DNA of 64,000 nt, from positions 22,990,780-23,054,779 of the forward strand of contig JAKZAP010000012.1 of the NCBI GenBank assembly GCA_023053575.1, given 5' to 3'. Under the pieces are notes generated by a model, which saw only the letters and a list, made by a program, of their open reading frames with translations, did not search any database and was not told the DNA's origin. This document shows, in pieces, positions 22,407 through 34,126 of this stretch (positions are counted from its first letter, which is position 1; each line of letters starts with the position of its first letter). This DNA is from Branchinecta lynchi (lineage: Eukaryota; Arthropoda; Branchiopoda; Anostraca; Branchinectidae). The translations under genes and the position numbers were made by a program.

Positions 22407-23380
22407 ACAAGACCAAAGGTGTTGATGGGATCCCAAAAATCTAAGATTTGATCCAGACAATTCGGTCTTGTCGTCGCCAGGCTAGTCATCAGAGAAAACT
22501 GAGTTCAGATATTCTATCTATCTATCTATACCTCTGTAAGCCTTCTCTATTTTGACGATATTGACCGAAACTTCCTGCTTTACTACTGCCAAATTTGCGG
22601 TTTCGCCCGAATTCCGAGCGAACTACTAGTCCAGCAAAAAAAGAAAAATTCAGAAACGAAGCCGGCTTATCTCCTTATCCCTATAAAGAAATCTAATCAA
22701 ATTTAAATAATATTTTGACTTAAAAAAAATGCGGGTACAACCGGATTCCGGACTAATTATATGTCTGGGTAAAAAACATATTTTCCGGTTTTGGCCGGAT
22801 TACAGGCGAAAATGGTTTTCACCATCGGGTTCAGCATGTCTTCTTACCCATAAATCAAACATTTAATCAACTTCAAATGAAACTGTTACTTTTAACCAAC
22901 TTTCAGGTTTTGGCCGGATTCCGGACGAACTGCTTGTCCGGTGACAAAATGATTTTCACCATCATGATCAGCATGTCTTCTTACCCCTTAATCAACCATT
23001 TAATCAACTTCAAATGAAACTTTTACTTTTAACCAACTTTCCGGTTTTTGCCGGATTCCGGACGAACTACTCGTCCAGTGAGAAAATGGTTTCACCATCG
23101 TGCTCAGCATGTCTTTTTACCCCATAATCGACTATCACATTAGCTGTTTAAAAATATTTTGTTTGTCCCTTAAATTGAACCCCCTCTCCCACCCCCCAAA
23201 TATAGGGCTACAGAGCCCATCTACGAACTCGACCTTACCCTTGACCCAAACAATCCTGACACCAAGTTTCATCAAAATATCTCATTCCCTTCGAGAGTTA
23301 TCGTGCTTACAGACGGACGGACGGACAAACTTTTGCGATGTCATAGGTATCCCTCCACTTACGTTTTGGGATCCCAAAAA
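22407..23380 (+). mobile_element. Family-A element copy with both termini
   Basis: It starts AACAAGACCAAAGGTG then GGGATCCCAAAAA, and ends ACGTTTTGGGATCCCAAAAA at about 23362-23381. Three internal units are spaced about 120-135 nt (GGTTTTGGCCGG at about 22790, 22908 and 23043). The tail carries TTCGAGAGTTATCGTGC, a GACGGACGGACGGAC tract and GATGTCATAGGTATCCC. Together with 54488-55695 this is one of the best copies for defining the family. Confidence 0.8.
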
Positions 23381-23454
23381 GAAGAAAGATACATCCTCCA
23401 CTGTTTCCTTGATGTATACAGATCACATCTTAGCTGCACTAGACATTTTTGGAT

Positions 23455-23570
23455 TTGTCCCACTTTAAATGTCGCTAACGTAGTGGGCGGCGCTACAAGT
23501 AAGGCCCGATTTCGATGCATGCCCTACAACCTAGTTTCTTTCGCTCTTGACCTCTGCTCGCAGCATAATT
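23455..23570. repeat. Single arm of foldback family E
   Basis: ACGTAGTGGGCGGCGCT with TTTAAATGTCGC before it and AAGGCCCGATTTCG after it matches one arm of the foldback element at 51284-51905. Only this arm is present. Confidence 0.45.
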
Positions 23571-23649
23571 TAGCAAACAACAAACTTCCTTTTTTATGCA
23601 AGTGCCATATACCGATCACTTTTCCGTCGGTTGGTCGGTTAGTCCGGTG

Positions 23650-24620
23650 TTTGCGAGTTAGGGTACTTCCAGATGTGCTAGGACGATAAAACTTGGCAGG
23701 CGAATTAGGGACCCAACCAAATTAACTTGGAAATAGTCACTTGCCCGATCCGACCATCGTGGGGGGAGGGAGAGGGGAATTTACTGACATGCATAACTTT
23801 CCAACGGGTATTTAGAAAGACATTATGTCTCAGATGTCCCATTTCAAGTCCGGACCGAGTCTGATGAATGGGGGAGGGGCGGAGGGGGAACCGGAAATCA
23901 TGTGACACGCTTAAAGTCGAGCGATCGGGATGAAACTTTCTGGGAGGAACAAGCACAAGCCCTAGGTACATCATTGATAGAATCGGACCGGATTCCTGCA
24001 CTGTGGGGGAGTTGGAGGGGGGGTCCGGAATTTCGGTGATACGGAGTTAAGTAAGGGCAATGAAACTTGGAAGACAAGTCAGGGATCCGACCAGATAACC
24101 TGGCAATAGTCAACTTCCCGATCTCACCACCGGGGGGTGCGTGGTGGAGGGAGGGGAGAGTCCGGAATCTTGAGGCACGTATAACTTTGCGAACGGGTGA
24201 TCGGATCTTAACGAAACTTGATATTTGGAAAGAACTCGTGTCTCGGATGACCCGTTTAAAGTCTGGACCGGATCCTATGAATGTGGGGGGAGTCGGAGGG
24301 GGGAACCGGAAATCTTGTGACACGCTTAGAGTGGACCGATTGGGATGAAACTTGTTGGGAAGGACAAGCACAAGAACTACATACGTCAGTGATAGAACTG
24401 GATCTTATTTGGGCACTCTGGGGGGAGGGGGGGCATTCCGGTTATCGTGAGTTAAGGTATTTCCAGATGTGCTAGGACAACGAAACTTTGCTCGAACATT
24501 AAAGACTTGAGAAGAGCGGCTTAGAAATAGTCAGTTCCCCGACCCAACCATCGTGGGGGAGTGGATGGAGGGGGAATCTGAAATCTTGGGGTATGTATGA
24601 CTTCTCCTTGTAAACTTGCG
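23650..24620. repeat. Tandem array of about 370-420-bp units with G-runs
   Basis: Three successive units start GAAACTTGG or GAAACTTTG at about 23690, 24062 and 24482. Each is followed by GGGA(T/C)CC(G/A)ACC-like and AATAGTCA(A)CTT boxes, a CC(G/A)ACCATCG or equivalent box and a run of five or more G. A shared TTCCAGATGTGCTAGGACG word precedes the first (about 23665) and third (about 24460) units. Open frames on both strands across the array (for example 23898-24371) follow the repeat and are not believed to be coding. Confidence 0.7.
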
Positions 24621-24654
24621 GCTTGAATATTAGATCGGCTTAGAGATTGGATCC

Positions 24655-25090
24655 GACCATCCCTTAAAGTGCTAATCCTAACCACAAAGTACCAAAAATA
24701 CTTTTAAGCAAAGGATACATTTTCACTCAAATTAATTTTTAGAACCCTTAAAGTGCCTTTCTTAACCGAAAAGTAAAAAAAAATGCTTTAATCAAACGAT
24801 ATGTATTCATGATTCCCAAGGGACCGTGAACATTTTTGCCTCAAGGGTTTTTGCTTACAAGTGAATTTCTTAAAGTACAAACAATAATTTTGAGCAAAAT
24901 ATTCTTTTTCATGATTCCAATGAGCTTATCATCATTTCTGCTTCATGAGTGTTCATTACAGATGAACCTCTAGTGCCGTTAAAGTGCGAATAAAATAGTT
25001 TTTACGAACAATAAATTCTCGTGATTTCTAAGGACCAATGATCATTCTTATCCCAAGGGTTTTGCTTACAAATGATCACAATAAACCCAC
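24655..25090. repeat. Degenerate tandem repeat, about 170-bp unit
   Basis: CCTTAAAGTGC recurs at about 24662 and 24749, with a weaker match (GTTAAAGTGC) near 24978. CTCAAGGGTTTTTGCTTACAA (24841 onwards) recurs as CCAAGGGTTTTGCTTACAA near 25052, and TCATGATTCC occurs twice. The units are strongly diverged. Confidence 0.45.
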
Positions 25091-26026
25091 GAATTAACGA
25101 ATTCCTTCCTTTATCCTCTTGCCCAGCCTTGCAAGTGCCATATGAGCCTCCAGCTCTTGTTTATTTAACTTACTTTCACTTTAAAAATAGGCAAGCAGAC
25201 TTATAAATAAAATGCACCATGATAAAGGTAACTAAACTTTTTCTTTACACATTGTAATTTTTCATTAACCACTTCAGCCCCTGGTCTGGGCCGGTCTGGG
25301 CTCCTGGCTAGGTTTGGGCCCGATACAGCTGTCTAGTTTACCGAGAGGGAAGTTCGCCGGTGGATCCAGTTGCTTTCTCAGTCTGACGTTCCCTCGAGAA
25401 TGCCCTCCTATACCACAACTTATTTTTTGTTTTTGTTTTATTAGTTTGCCAAGTCTGTCTTCTTTCATTGGACGTCGCTACCAGCTATCAAATTCCATAA
25501 CGTTTTCTGTTTTAGATCTCCGAAAGTCTCACTGGTTGAACAATAGGAATATAGAAACAAAAGGACCGCTCTCACGCGTTTCATATGCTCTGCCACAAAT
25601 GAAGAACTCAATTCGTTTAGCAAGAGGGGATGGAAGCTTCAGGGTGGACCGTTTTGGTGAGTGATCTTAGCCTTTCGCGTACAAGATGCTCGTTAACTGC
25701 TTTTCGAAGACATGGTGCCAGGTCTCTTCCCTGTTGTTTTTCCTTCGACGGTCTCAGTTGGTAGTTAGGTCCGTTCGTTAGATTATCAGTAGTAGGCTAC
25801 TATTTTGGTTGAATTATCCTACGTTGATATTTACGCTGTCTGAACTTGCTTGAGTATAATGAATATATATATTTTCTTATGAAATTTGTGGACTTGGAAC
25901 CGGGGTTATGATTTGGCAGACGACCGGGTGAACCCATGGCCCTAATTTTAATCATCGCATCTTCGAATGCTGAGAACAGACGATCAAGTTGTCCTGGTCC
26001 GGTTTTCTTTAATTTCGTCATTAGTC
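25091..26026. other. Intergenic DNA, no gene recognised
   Basis: Only short unrelated frames are present on the two strands (for example 25314-25664, 116 codons). None has a recognisable domain, and no repeat match inside the window was noted. Confidence 0.4.
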
Positions 26027-26388
26027 TTAAAGGACCTGTCTTACCGATAATACTAATGCAACCTATTTCCAAAATCACTCCAAATATTTCTAAACCCGGA
26101 GACCCCAATTTCGAACGGTACATTCTACCTCCTCTAACAGAACCAGGCTGAGTTTTTCCCTTGCCGTGTTTTGCTACCTTCGATGTGTATCACGCTGCCG
26201 ACGTTTGTTTGCGAGAAGTTTTTCTGCAGAAAAACTGATTATGTAAATTGGTTCCCTATTTTCGCTACAAGTCAACCGGTCTCGGAAAAGCCTTAAAAAG
26301 CCAAAACCGTGAGTTATTTTTTTAAAGCACAGCCTAGTTTTAAAAGAATTCAAATATTTTAAAATACTGTCAGTTGAAGAGTAAATAG
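26027..26388 (+). mobile_element. Family-B TTAA element copy, 3' end missing
   Basis: It starts TTAAAGGACCTGTCTTACC at 26027 and runs through the family landmarks CCTTCGATGTGTATCACGCT, a GCGAGAAGTTTTTC box, GTCTCGGAAAAG and AAAATACTGTCAGTTGAAG. It stops at about 26388 before the terminal GGGGTCCTTTAA. No transposase frame is present, so it is a non-autonomous copy. Confidence 0.75.
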
Positions 26389-26549
26389 TAATATCTGAAC
26401 TTTTTCGTTTGGAAATGATGCGGGACATCCTGTCAGGAATCTGGTTCCCGACCGCGCCCAACCCTGATTGTCTGTCCGAGACATACAAGATCGTTTCAGA
26501 CAAGCCTAGCAGTGCGTTGCTCCTTTGGCGAATGTTAGAGGTCATTACC

Positions 26550-26585
26550 AACCAGGCCCGTATCCAGGAATTTATTTCGGGGGGG
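26550..26585. repeat. Terminal box of TIR element family C, with G-run
   Basis: ACCAGGCCCGTATCCAGGAA followed by TTTATTTCGGGGGG is the same terminus that ends the element at 42881-43075. Only one end is present here; it is followed directly by a truncated family-A copy. Confidence 0.6.
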
Positions 26586-26599
26586 GGGAGGTTATGGGG

Positions 26600-27345
26600 T
26601 AAGAAGACATGCTGAACACGATGGTGAAAACTATTTTGTCATCGGACAAGTAGTTCGCCCGGAATCCGGCCAAAACCGGAAAGCTTGTTAAAATTAAAAG
26701 TTATATTTGAAGTTGATTAAATGTTCGATTTAGGGGTAGGAAGACATGCTGAGGACGATGGTGAAAACCATTTTCTCGACGGACAAGTAGTTCGCCCGTA
26801 ATCCGGTCCAAACCGGAAAGTTTGTTAAAATTAAAAGTTTTATTTGGAGTTGATTAGATAACCGATTTAAGGGTGAGAAGAGATGCTGAATCCGTGTTTT
26901 ACAATCATATTTTACCCGAAAATATAGTTCGACCGGAATCCGGCTGGAGTCGGAAAATTTGTTATAAGTTAAATTTTTATTTGAAGTTGATTAGATGTTG
27001 ATTATTGGGGAAAGAAGATACCCTGAGTTCGTGTTTGAGCTTTCTTTTTTCGCCGAACAAGTGATTCTGGAGTTCGGCCAAAACCAGGAAATTGGCAGAA
27101 GTGGCAGGAAGTTTTCGTCAAAACAGATATGACTTATAAGGGTAAACACACATGCTGAATCCATATCTGAACTTCGTTTTCTCAGATGACTAGCTATTTG
27201 GCCGTAACCTGTTTCTGAATTTTAATTGTAAAAATGTTTAAGGAGTCTGGCGATGACTGGATCTGGCTAAGACAAGACCCAGTTGTCTGGATCAGATATT
27301 GAATTTGTGGCATCCCATCGAAACCTTTGGTCTTGTTTAGATCAG
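26600..27345 (-). mobile_element. Family-A element copy, reverse orientation
   Basis: On the reverse strand it starts at the CAAGACCAAAGG terminus (about 27345), followed by a GGGATGCC variant of the GGGATCCC box. It runs through three or four internal units with CGGATTCCGG-type boxes to 26600. The A-family tail and terminal GGGATCCC box are missing. Confidence 0.7.
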
Positions 27346-28554
27346 ATTCCAAAACCTCGGTGTCAGGATACCTATGACTTCGTAAAGTGTGCCCGTACGT
27401 ATATATTTCGTTGTAGATTTAGTAAGCTAATTTATCTTCAATGGTCAGCTGTTATTAGTATGTAAGTGTGTGCGAGTTTGATTGACATGTCGTTGTTCCT
27501 TTTTATACACTACTCTACAGTTTTGAAGGAATCAAATAAATACTAATAATATCTGCTAATTTCCACTTTCGTCATATATGTTATGTGCCGTTCATTGCTA
27601 GGTCGCGTCTAATGTAAATACCCCTCTACAAAGGAACCTCTGACGAAGAAGAGATTTAACTATTCCTAATCTTTTATTTTGCTTCATATTATTTAGTTCC
27701 TCTCAGACCTATGCGGACTTTCGTACAGACAAAAGTATTGACTGGATTCCTATCGCATAGGAACAGAAGTATTTTTTTCGTATCTTCCGAAATCGGTTAG
27801 TAGCCAAAAATTCAGAGAGAAAATCAATAATATCAATATAATAATATAAAAATGTGCACATAATTTCAATAACAAATATTATTTTTCAATTGCTTCTTCG
27901 ATTTGTGTCCAGGTTAGTGCAATGCCAATAAATTTGCAAGGATATGTTGATTGATTGATTAATCGGCTTCCGTGTAGAATCGTTTCCGTACTCATGCGAA
28001 TAATTTTAGCAGTTTATCTAAACTTCGCGTTAGGTGAGATCGCGTCACGCCCGTTTAATATTTGCCGCCTGATTACAACCGAAATTTGCCGCTCGATTTC
28101 CTCCACTTGAGATTCACTGGAGCTCCCAACCCATAATGTGATCCCAAACTAAAAAAAAAACAACAAAAAACGAATTGTCTATAACACTACTGAAACAAAA
28201 GAATGCGCTGGCTATATCGTTTTACGTTTTCATTCACCATTCGGGAGACGCAAATTAGTGGAAATTGAAGAAACCATTATCTCAAATTTGTAAGGATGGT
28301 TAGACATTATAATTAAAACTTCATTGGGATTTCGACAATTGTTTTTGTTGAAAAGGAGTGGGGATTGTTGCGGGGGTAGGGCAGCTGTTGAGCTCGCATC
28401 GCTAAGCTTTTCTGGGGGTTCGAAGTTGGTAGTAAAAAAAAAAGAATCGGAAGTACTTTGTAGGTTTGTCTGTTGGAGAGTAATTAGTTTGGAGAGAAGC
28501 TAATGCGACCGTTCGTTACAGGGCTGATTCACAGTACGTGTAAGTGCTTGTGGA
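27346..28554. other. AT-rich intergenic DNA, no gene recognised
   Basis: Low GC with only very short frames. TTGATTGATTGATTAAT near 27950 may be the microsatellite tail of an old retroelement. Nothing else could be assigned. Confidence 0.4.
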
Positions 28555-28840
28555 ACTGCTCCATTCTTCTTCAGTCAGTCAGTAATCGATTAACCAATAC
28601 TTCCGTCCTAGAGCAGAAGACGAGCATAGAAGAGTTTGCGGCTAGGTAATTAATAAATACACAGTCAACAATTTAAATAAATCCTGGAGTCACAGACAAC
28701 TTGTCTGTTCATTTTTATATCTCGGTGCCTGTATAACTGATGGACTCATCTTTAGTCAACCAGTAATCAATCAAACAATACTTCGTCCTAGAGCCGAAAA
28801 CGGGCATAGCCAATAAGGAATTTGCGGCCAGTTAAAGGAC
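28555..28840 (+). repeat. Direct repeat of about 100 bp, two copies
   Basis: The first copy (about 28567-28655) and second copy (about 28748-28836) share a CAGTAATCRATYAA-type block, CAATACTTC, CGTCCTAGAGC, GAAAACG or GAAGACG, GCATAG and TTTGCGGC, in the same order and orientation. Confidence 0.7.
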
Positions 28841-29728
28841 AACTCTTACTAGAAATTACATTTTCCCTATGAGATGAATCATAAAAAACGTTTTTAGGAA
28901 TACCATTACTTTCCACCTAAAACTAGCGATTCTCTTGTTAGCGCTTGTCGACCTATATCCAGCCTTTCTGCTCTCCGACGCGGCGGCTGGGCGCAAAAGA
29001 TTTGAAAACTGAACGTGCCATGGTCAAAAAGTGGGAAAACTAAGCAAATAAAAGAAGTAATAAATATAAGATTATCACATCCTTATATGTGAAAGAGTCG
29101 TCAACGGACGTTGAAGATCCCGACAAACTTTTCGTTGGGTGACGAGAAAACTCGGAAAGGCCGAAAAAGCGCTAAAAATTCGTAGTTACAAAACGAAACA
29201 ATGGAGAAAGGTGGGGATTAGAGAAGCTTATAGTTCCATATGGGAGCTAATTATATTGCAAAAAGCAGAATAAGCAAGAGGGGTCCTTTAATAAATAAAT
29301 ACAGTATACGGTCAACCGTTTAGTGTTTAACCGAATAGAGCTGAGATCTGACGGTCTAGTTGTACATCACTTCTTCTCTTAAATAGGCTTGAAAACCAGA
29401 TAAAAATGCGTTACTTCGTTTGTCCGTTATTCACAGATAATCGATTTCATGGAATGAACTTATTCTTTCGGATGTGTGGTACCTCTATTTGCTTGTCCCT
29501 CTATGCTTAAAATATTAAGAAATTACAAAAGTAAGCCATTGCGGAAAAATCCACTGACTTGTCATTTACCTAGTTTCTGGAGGCGTTACTTTTCTGTACT
29601 TAGCATCTTCAACCCTGGAAATGCAGTCACGAGGTTTGAAGCCAAACTTCTTGTTAATGAATCAACATATTCTTTCCTCGAAGTTTCGAATTTCGTACGA
29701 TTCATCTGTGATGCAACCGTCCCACAAT
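28841..29728. other. Intergenic DNA with one family-B terminal box
   Basis: No gene was seen. AGGGGTCCTTTAATAAATAA near 29279-29298 is the 3' terminus of family B (GGGGTCCTTTAA) with a short, poorly matching AAAGCAG stretch before it. Confidence 0.4.
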
Positions 29729-30152
29729 AGTTGTGTTTTTGATAAGAATTATCGAATTCTCCTATTTCGTGTTTTTGGACTACTCAGATGAAGTGAATTG
29801 GGGACCCGTCTATTCGTCCACCCGTCCATTCGCCCACCCGCCAATTTGCCTACCGTCGATTCGCCCAGCCTCAGTTTCGTGAAGCGTCGATTCACCCACT
29901 TCTTGCGTTTTTGTCAGAATCAAGACGGGAAAAGCATCGCGATTCTGCAGAATCGAGAAGTTGCTTCGATGGAGAATTCTCGATTGTCTTCTCTCCGTTC
30001 TCCTCCCTGATTGATCAACAGAGTGCGGGTGCTCAATATGCATAAACACGTAGCTGCAAAATTAGTGTTTTTGTCAAAAGCGAGAATGGAGAAGTCAGAG
30101 GAGCAAAAATGATAATTTGTACGAGAATCGAGAATTCGGATCAAAACGCAAC
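29729..30152. mobile_element. Family-I TIR element, copy 1
   Basis: The right end GAATTCGGATCAAAACGCAAC (30132-30152) is the inverted counterpart of the left end of copy 2 (GTTGCGTTTTTGATCCGAATT at 60958). The left end here is decayed. Shared internal landmarks include GTTTTTGGACTA, CAGATGAAGTGAATT, a CTGCAGAATCGAGAAGTTGC box, CAACAGAGTGCGGGTG and GAGAATGGAGAAGTCAGAGG. A short tandem CCCACCCGTCCATTCGCC-like insert lies at about 29810-29890. No protein is encoded. Confidence 0.65.
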
Positions 30153-30160
30153 TAATTCAT

Positions 30161-30382
30161 TTGACTGACGAGGGGTTAACCACTTCCCGGCAACCGCTGT
30201 ACACCCTTTCCCGGCACCTGCCTAAACCAGCGGTGCCGACCATAATTAGGCGATTCCCGCTTCTGAACATGCTGTTTTTAACGTTCTAACCCTTGGCAAC
30301 CGGACAAAACTTTTCTGGTCGATTTCGCACCGGGAACTTGCTGTACACTAAACTCGAGAGTGGGCAACCCCTCGTTGACTAA
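30161..30382. mobile_element. 206-bp TIR element (family L) with an 8-bp near-duplicate target site
   Basis: Element 30169-30374 has inverted ends CGAGGGGTTAACCACT and AGTGGGCAACCCCTCG. It is flanked by TTGACTGA (30161-30168) and TTGACTAA (30375-30382), which match at 7 of 8 positions. An 8-bp duplication fits hAT-type integration, but no transposase is present and the TIR differs from the hAT-like element at 62350. A GCTGTACAC word occurs near both ends. Confidence 0.6.
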
Positions 30383-31493
30383 TTTTACATGCGAATCTGC
30401 GGACAAAATTTTGCTGGTCGATTTTCTGCCCTTTCATCGTAAAGTTGAAAAATCTCAACGTTTTGTTCGGAAACTGCCAAACTCGTCAACCGGACACCGC
30501 CCGGTCGGATATGTTTTTCCATCTTTCGTCCTTTAGTTGTTCATTCCTCTTTGGATCCGGTGATTCAGTGATTTTCAGAAAATATTCACTCTACCCGGAA
30601 CACAGTATCGAGTGCTAACTGATCTAAGCTTACTTGTAAAGGAAATTCGTCTTATTCTAGGTTGCAGTACTCTCTATAGTTCAACGCTCCGAGCGGACCT
30701 GTTCAGACAGTTCAAAGCCTTCATTGGACTTGGTCTGGGAGCAGATTGCAGATTTTCTGCTCAATTTCTTGTGGATTTTTTTACTGTACATGTGACAAGT
30801 GCTTTTAATGAGGTACCGGGGGACTTGCAGAGACTAGTCCGCTTGGAAGCTGTGCACCGGAATATTACAAATTCAGTTCATTTGTAATTTGTTCGAATGA
30901 TTTGTTCGAACTTCAGGTAAGTCTCATCTTCTCTTCAGGTAAGTGTGGAGTCTCGTACGAAACAATCACTTCGACCTGTCTCTTTTGCCCCTTCGCATTA
31001 CTGGTGTAGTTCACTGTTCACTCTCGTCAAATCAAACAGTTTTTCGCTCGGCTGGATTCACCATTACTCTGCAACAATAAATGGGGGGCTACAAATAACC
31101 GAGTGGTTTATAGGGGTGCGTGAATACAGCGGTAACAGTAGGATACCTTTGTTGAGAATTAGTCCACTTGAATATACAGTAGTTCTATGTAGTCAACATT
31201 TTCCAAAGATTCAATGGACCCTGTATCATAGCGGTAACTTGAAACCGGTTGAAGGGCCCCCCTCTTTGGGGAAAATTATGGTTAATATTGATGTTTAGGG
31301 TTTTACAAAAGATGGGTATCTCTGGAGATGAGGAGAGGTCGTGGGTTCCGTTTTGAAGATAACGAAAAAAGCGCGAGTGCAGATGGACAGAGAGATACGT
31401 GCAGTATTTTGTGGATTTCGTGGTCGCAAGCAGCAGCTTTTTGCAGCAAAGTAAAAAGGACATTTTCGGATGTGAGGAGGAGCATTTTGGTAC
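30383..31493. other. Intergenic DNA, no gene recognised
   Basis: Open frames at 30612-30887 and 30945-31298 (+) and several overlapping frames around 31185-31510 (-) show no recognisable domain, splice context or conservation cue. Confidence 0.35.
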
Positions 31494-31870
31494 TTAAAGG
31501 CCCCTCGCACTATTTACTCTTCAACTTACAGTATTTAAAAATATTTAGATACTTTAAAAGTGTGATGTGGTTTCAACAAATAACCCACGGTTTTGGCTAT
31601 TTTTAGCCTTTTCAGAGACCCGTTGACCTGTAGCGAAAACAGAGAAACAATTTGCATAACCGGTTTTTCTGATAGAAATGCTTCTGTCAGACAACCGTCG
31701 ACACCGTGATACACATCGAAGGTAGCAAAAGACGACAAGTGAGAAAATCAGTGTAGTTTTGCTAGAGGGATTAGAATGTACCGTACGAAATTGGGGTCTA
31801 CGGGTGAAGAAATATGGAGTGATTATGGAAGTAGGTTGCGTTAGTATTATAGGTAAGACAGGTCCTTTAA
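31494..31870 (-). mobile_element. Family-B TTAA element copy, complete
   Basis: It is bounded by TTAA at both ends (31494-31497 and 31867-31870) with TIRs TTAAAGGCCCC and GGTCCTTTAA. On the reverse strand it holds all landmarks of the family (CCTTCGATGTGTATCAC, GTCTCTGAAAAGGCT, AACCGTGGGTTATTTGTTG). Length is 377 bp with no coding capacity. The TTAA boundaries suggest piggyBac-type target choice; that is inference. Confidence 0.8.
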
Positions 31871-33180
31871 GAAATTGAATAGTAATCTAAAACTTTATTC
31901 GGCCTTTCTTGCTCAGGGCGTTCTTCAGGCTGTTTGTTACAACTTAAAGTCTACAACTATGGGAAGTTACGTTTTTTATTCCTTACTCGAAGTTAATTTA
32001 TATTAATTTGCTCTCAAGCGACTCATGGTGTTGCCGATGCCCTGTTTCACGATGCAGTTGGTGAGTGATACTTGCTCTCAACGTGACTGACCTCTTTGAT
32101 GGGTTTAATTTTAAATTACTGCAGAATTTGGATTGTTTTAGCTTATTACATTTATTAGCTTGTTATTATGATCGATTTTTTCGCATAGCTTTATTTTATA
32201 TCTGTTGAAGTTCATGAATAACCATGCAGCCTGAAAGACCCTTTAAAGGGCCTGGAACCGTGTACCTGTAAAACATAAGTTTATTCGTAACCCGAAAACT
32301 ATTTTTCAACAGAAATGTAACAGTCATAAAAGTACGAAACAAGAAATAGGTGAAGAAGGTCAACCCAAAGGTAATTTCCCACCAAATGAAGACAGTTTAC
32401 AACTCATTTAAGACATCACAAATTGTAAGTAAGTTGATTTATAGTTGACTGTGTTAAACCGATGCATCACCGATTTTTTACCGAATTTAATTTTCAGGTA
32501 AATCAATTAATCAATAAATTTTAACAGTTGGCGTATCCGTTGAGCGCAGTCAACTATATTCGCAGTCAGCTTAGTTTGAAGGAATTTTTGAGGACTAATT
32601 TAATTTGTGTATTTCTTGCCTATTGTTATCATTGTATTTGCACTACTGCTAAATTTATATTTATTTTTTAATTCAGCAGAAATTATACACTAATCAATGA
32701 AAAATACACGCAAGAGTATAAACATAGATGCAGGAAAAGTTGGAAGATTGAAGAGGAAAGAGTCTGAATAAGACTATTTTCCGACTTCACAATGCGACCT
32801 TCAAGTGACTCGCTGTTTTTCGTTTACCTCAAGAAAGGAAATAAGTGACTTGCTCGTATCGTTTGTACGTTTTTTACTTTTCAGCTTTGAGGAATACAGA
32901 TAAATAAAGTAAAGCAAGTAAAGGATACAAGCTACCTTCGATTTTAATTACGACCAGTTCTACTTGCGATTCTGATTTCCGCTTCTCTGAGCACCTCCAG
33001 AACACATGTTTCCAGCGGTTACTTCCCACTAAATTGGAAATTAACACGACATATTCTGATTAACTGAAAACCGAGATTAAGGCCGTTGCTGGGATCTGTC
33101 TCTCGCGGTTTCAAAGGGTTTTTGAGTTTGAAACCTTTGCCAATATTAGAAATTAGGATAATTGACTACGGGATCTATGA
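31871..33180. other. Intergenic DNA, no gene recognised
   Basis: AT-rich with no frame worth reporting. At about 31892-31932 the reverse strand reads CCTGAAGAACGCCC...AGGCCGAATAAAG, which recalls the CTGANGA-hairpin-GAAA box of family D but with GAAT in place of GAAA. Confidence 0.35.
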
Positions 33181-33900
33181 CAGGACAGCGTCTTTAGCCT
33201 GACCCCTTTTGAATCTGTAACCGCGTTTAATTGAATCGAGACAACGGATAATCTGTTATAAAGAGAGGGGAAGGAACTGAGGGAGACCGAGGCGACAGTT
33301 GCATTCATTCATGACAAACGCAGTCTTTTATTTCATTTCTTTTGTGTCATCCGTGGAAACAGGCAAACAAAAAGGGAAATTATTCTTCTTTAGACATAAT
33401 AAACTGTCGTGGAGTTGAAGTAGATTTTGAGGTTTTCTAAGTAAATAACGCGTAGCTGTGTGAGGTTTCTGTTAAAATTTTTTAGCAAGAAGTACACAGC
33501 GTTTTTAGTTTGAACGAGGATCCCCTATAAGTTGTCATAGAAATAGGGAGGGAAAGCGGGGGGGGGGGGGGGGAGCTCTATGACAGCTCAATTCGTAACA
33601 CCACTCAGTTTTTTTTTCTACTGTTTCGCTCGAGAAAATATATGCTAGAGACATGCTTTTTTGTTGGATTTCAGTTTCCGGATCATTTTCTTTCTAATTT
33701 TTTGTCCGAGAAAATCTATGCTAGAGACATGCTTTTTTGTTAGATTTGTGTTTTCGGTTTGACCATCTAGCAGGAAGTGCACAGCGTCTCTAGCCTGAAC
33801 CAGGGTACCGTATAATTTGTCCTAAAGAGAAAAAAGAGAAACAGAGAGAGATTAGATGAGAAACATTCTGACAGTTCTATTCATAATAAACTCAGTTTGT
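33181..33900 (+). repeat. Family-M dispersed repeat, tandem pieces
   Basis: The boxes CAGCGTCT(T/C)TAGCCTGA(A/C)CC, a GTTTAATTGAA block, GAGAAACAGAGAGAGATT and TGACAGTTCTATTC recur here (33185-33300 and 33775-33895) and again at 36350-36640. CATGCTTTTTTGTTGGATTT or a close variant occurs at about 33653 and 33729. A 17-nt G-run sits at about 33560. Confidence 0.6.
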
Positions 33901-34126
33901 TTGTAATCAATCATATTACCGAGAAAACACAAAAATACATGGGAGCAGGGAATCCCTATGGGGTGAGGGGGGCACAGGTCTTGAAAAGGACTTTCATCGG
34001 GCGAAGCCCGGCAAAATTTCAATAGTTTTGTCGGCGCGAAACAGAAGATTGAAAACAGAAAAACAGAAAACAGAAATTTGTGCATGCTTTTGTCGGGCGT
34101 CTGTATTCTCGTCGGCACATCATCGG

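Noticed and set aside
30612..30887. 91-codon + frame with mixed composition
   Set aside because: No domain, no neighbouring exon with compatible splice sites, and a repeat-rich setting.
31892..31932. Second hammerhead-like motif on the reverse strand
   Set aside because: It has CTGAAGA and a possible hairpin but GAAT in place of GAAA, and no partner stems were found.
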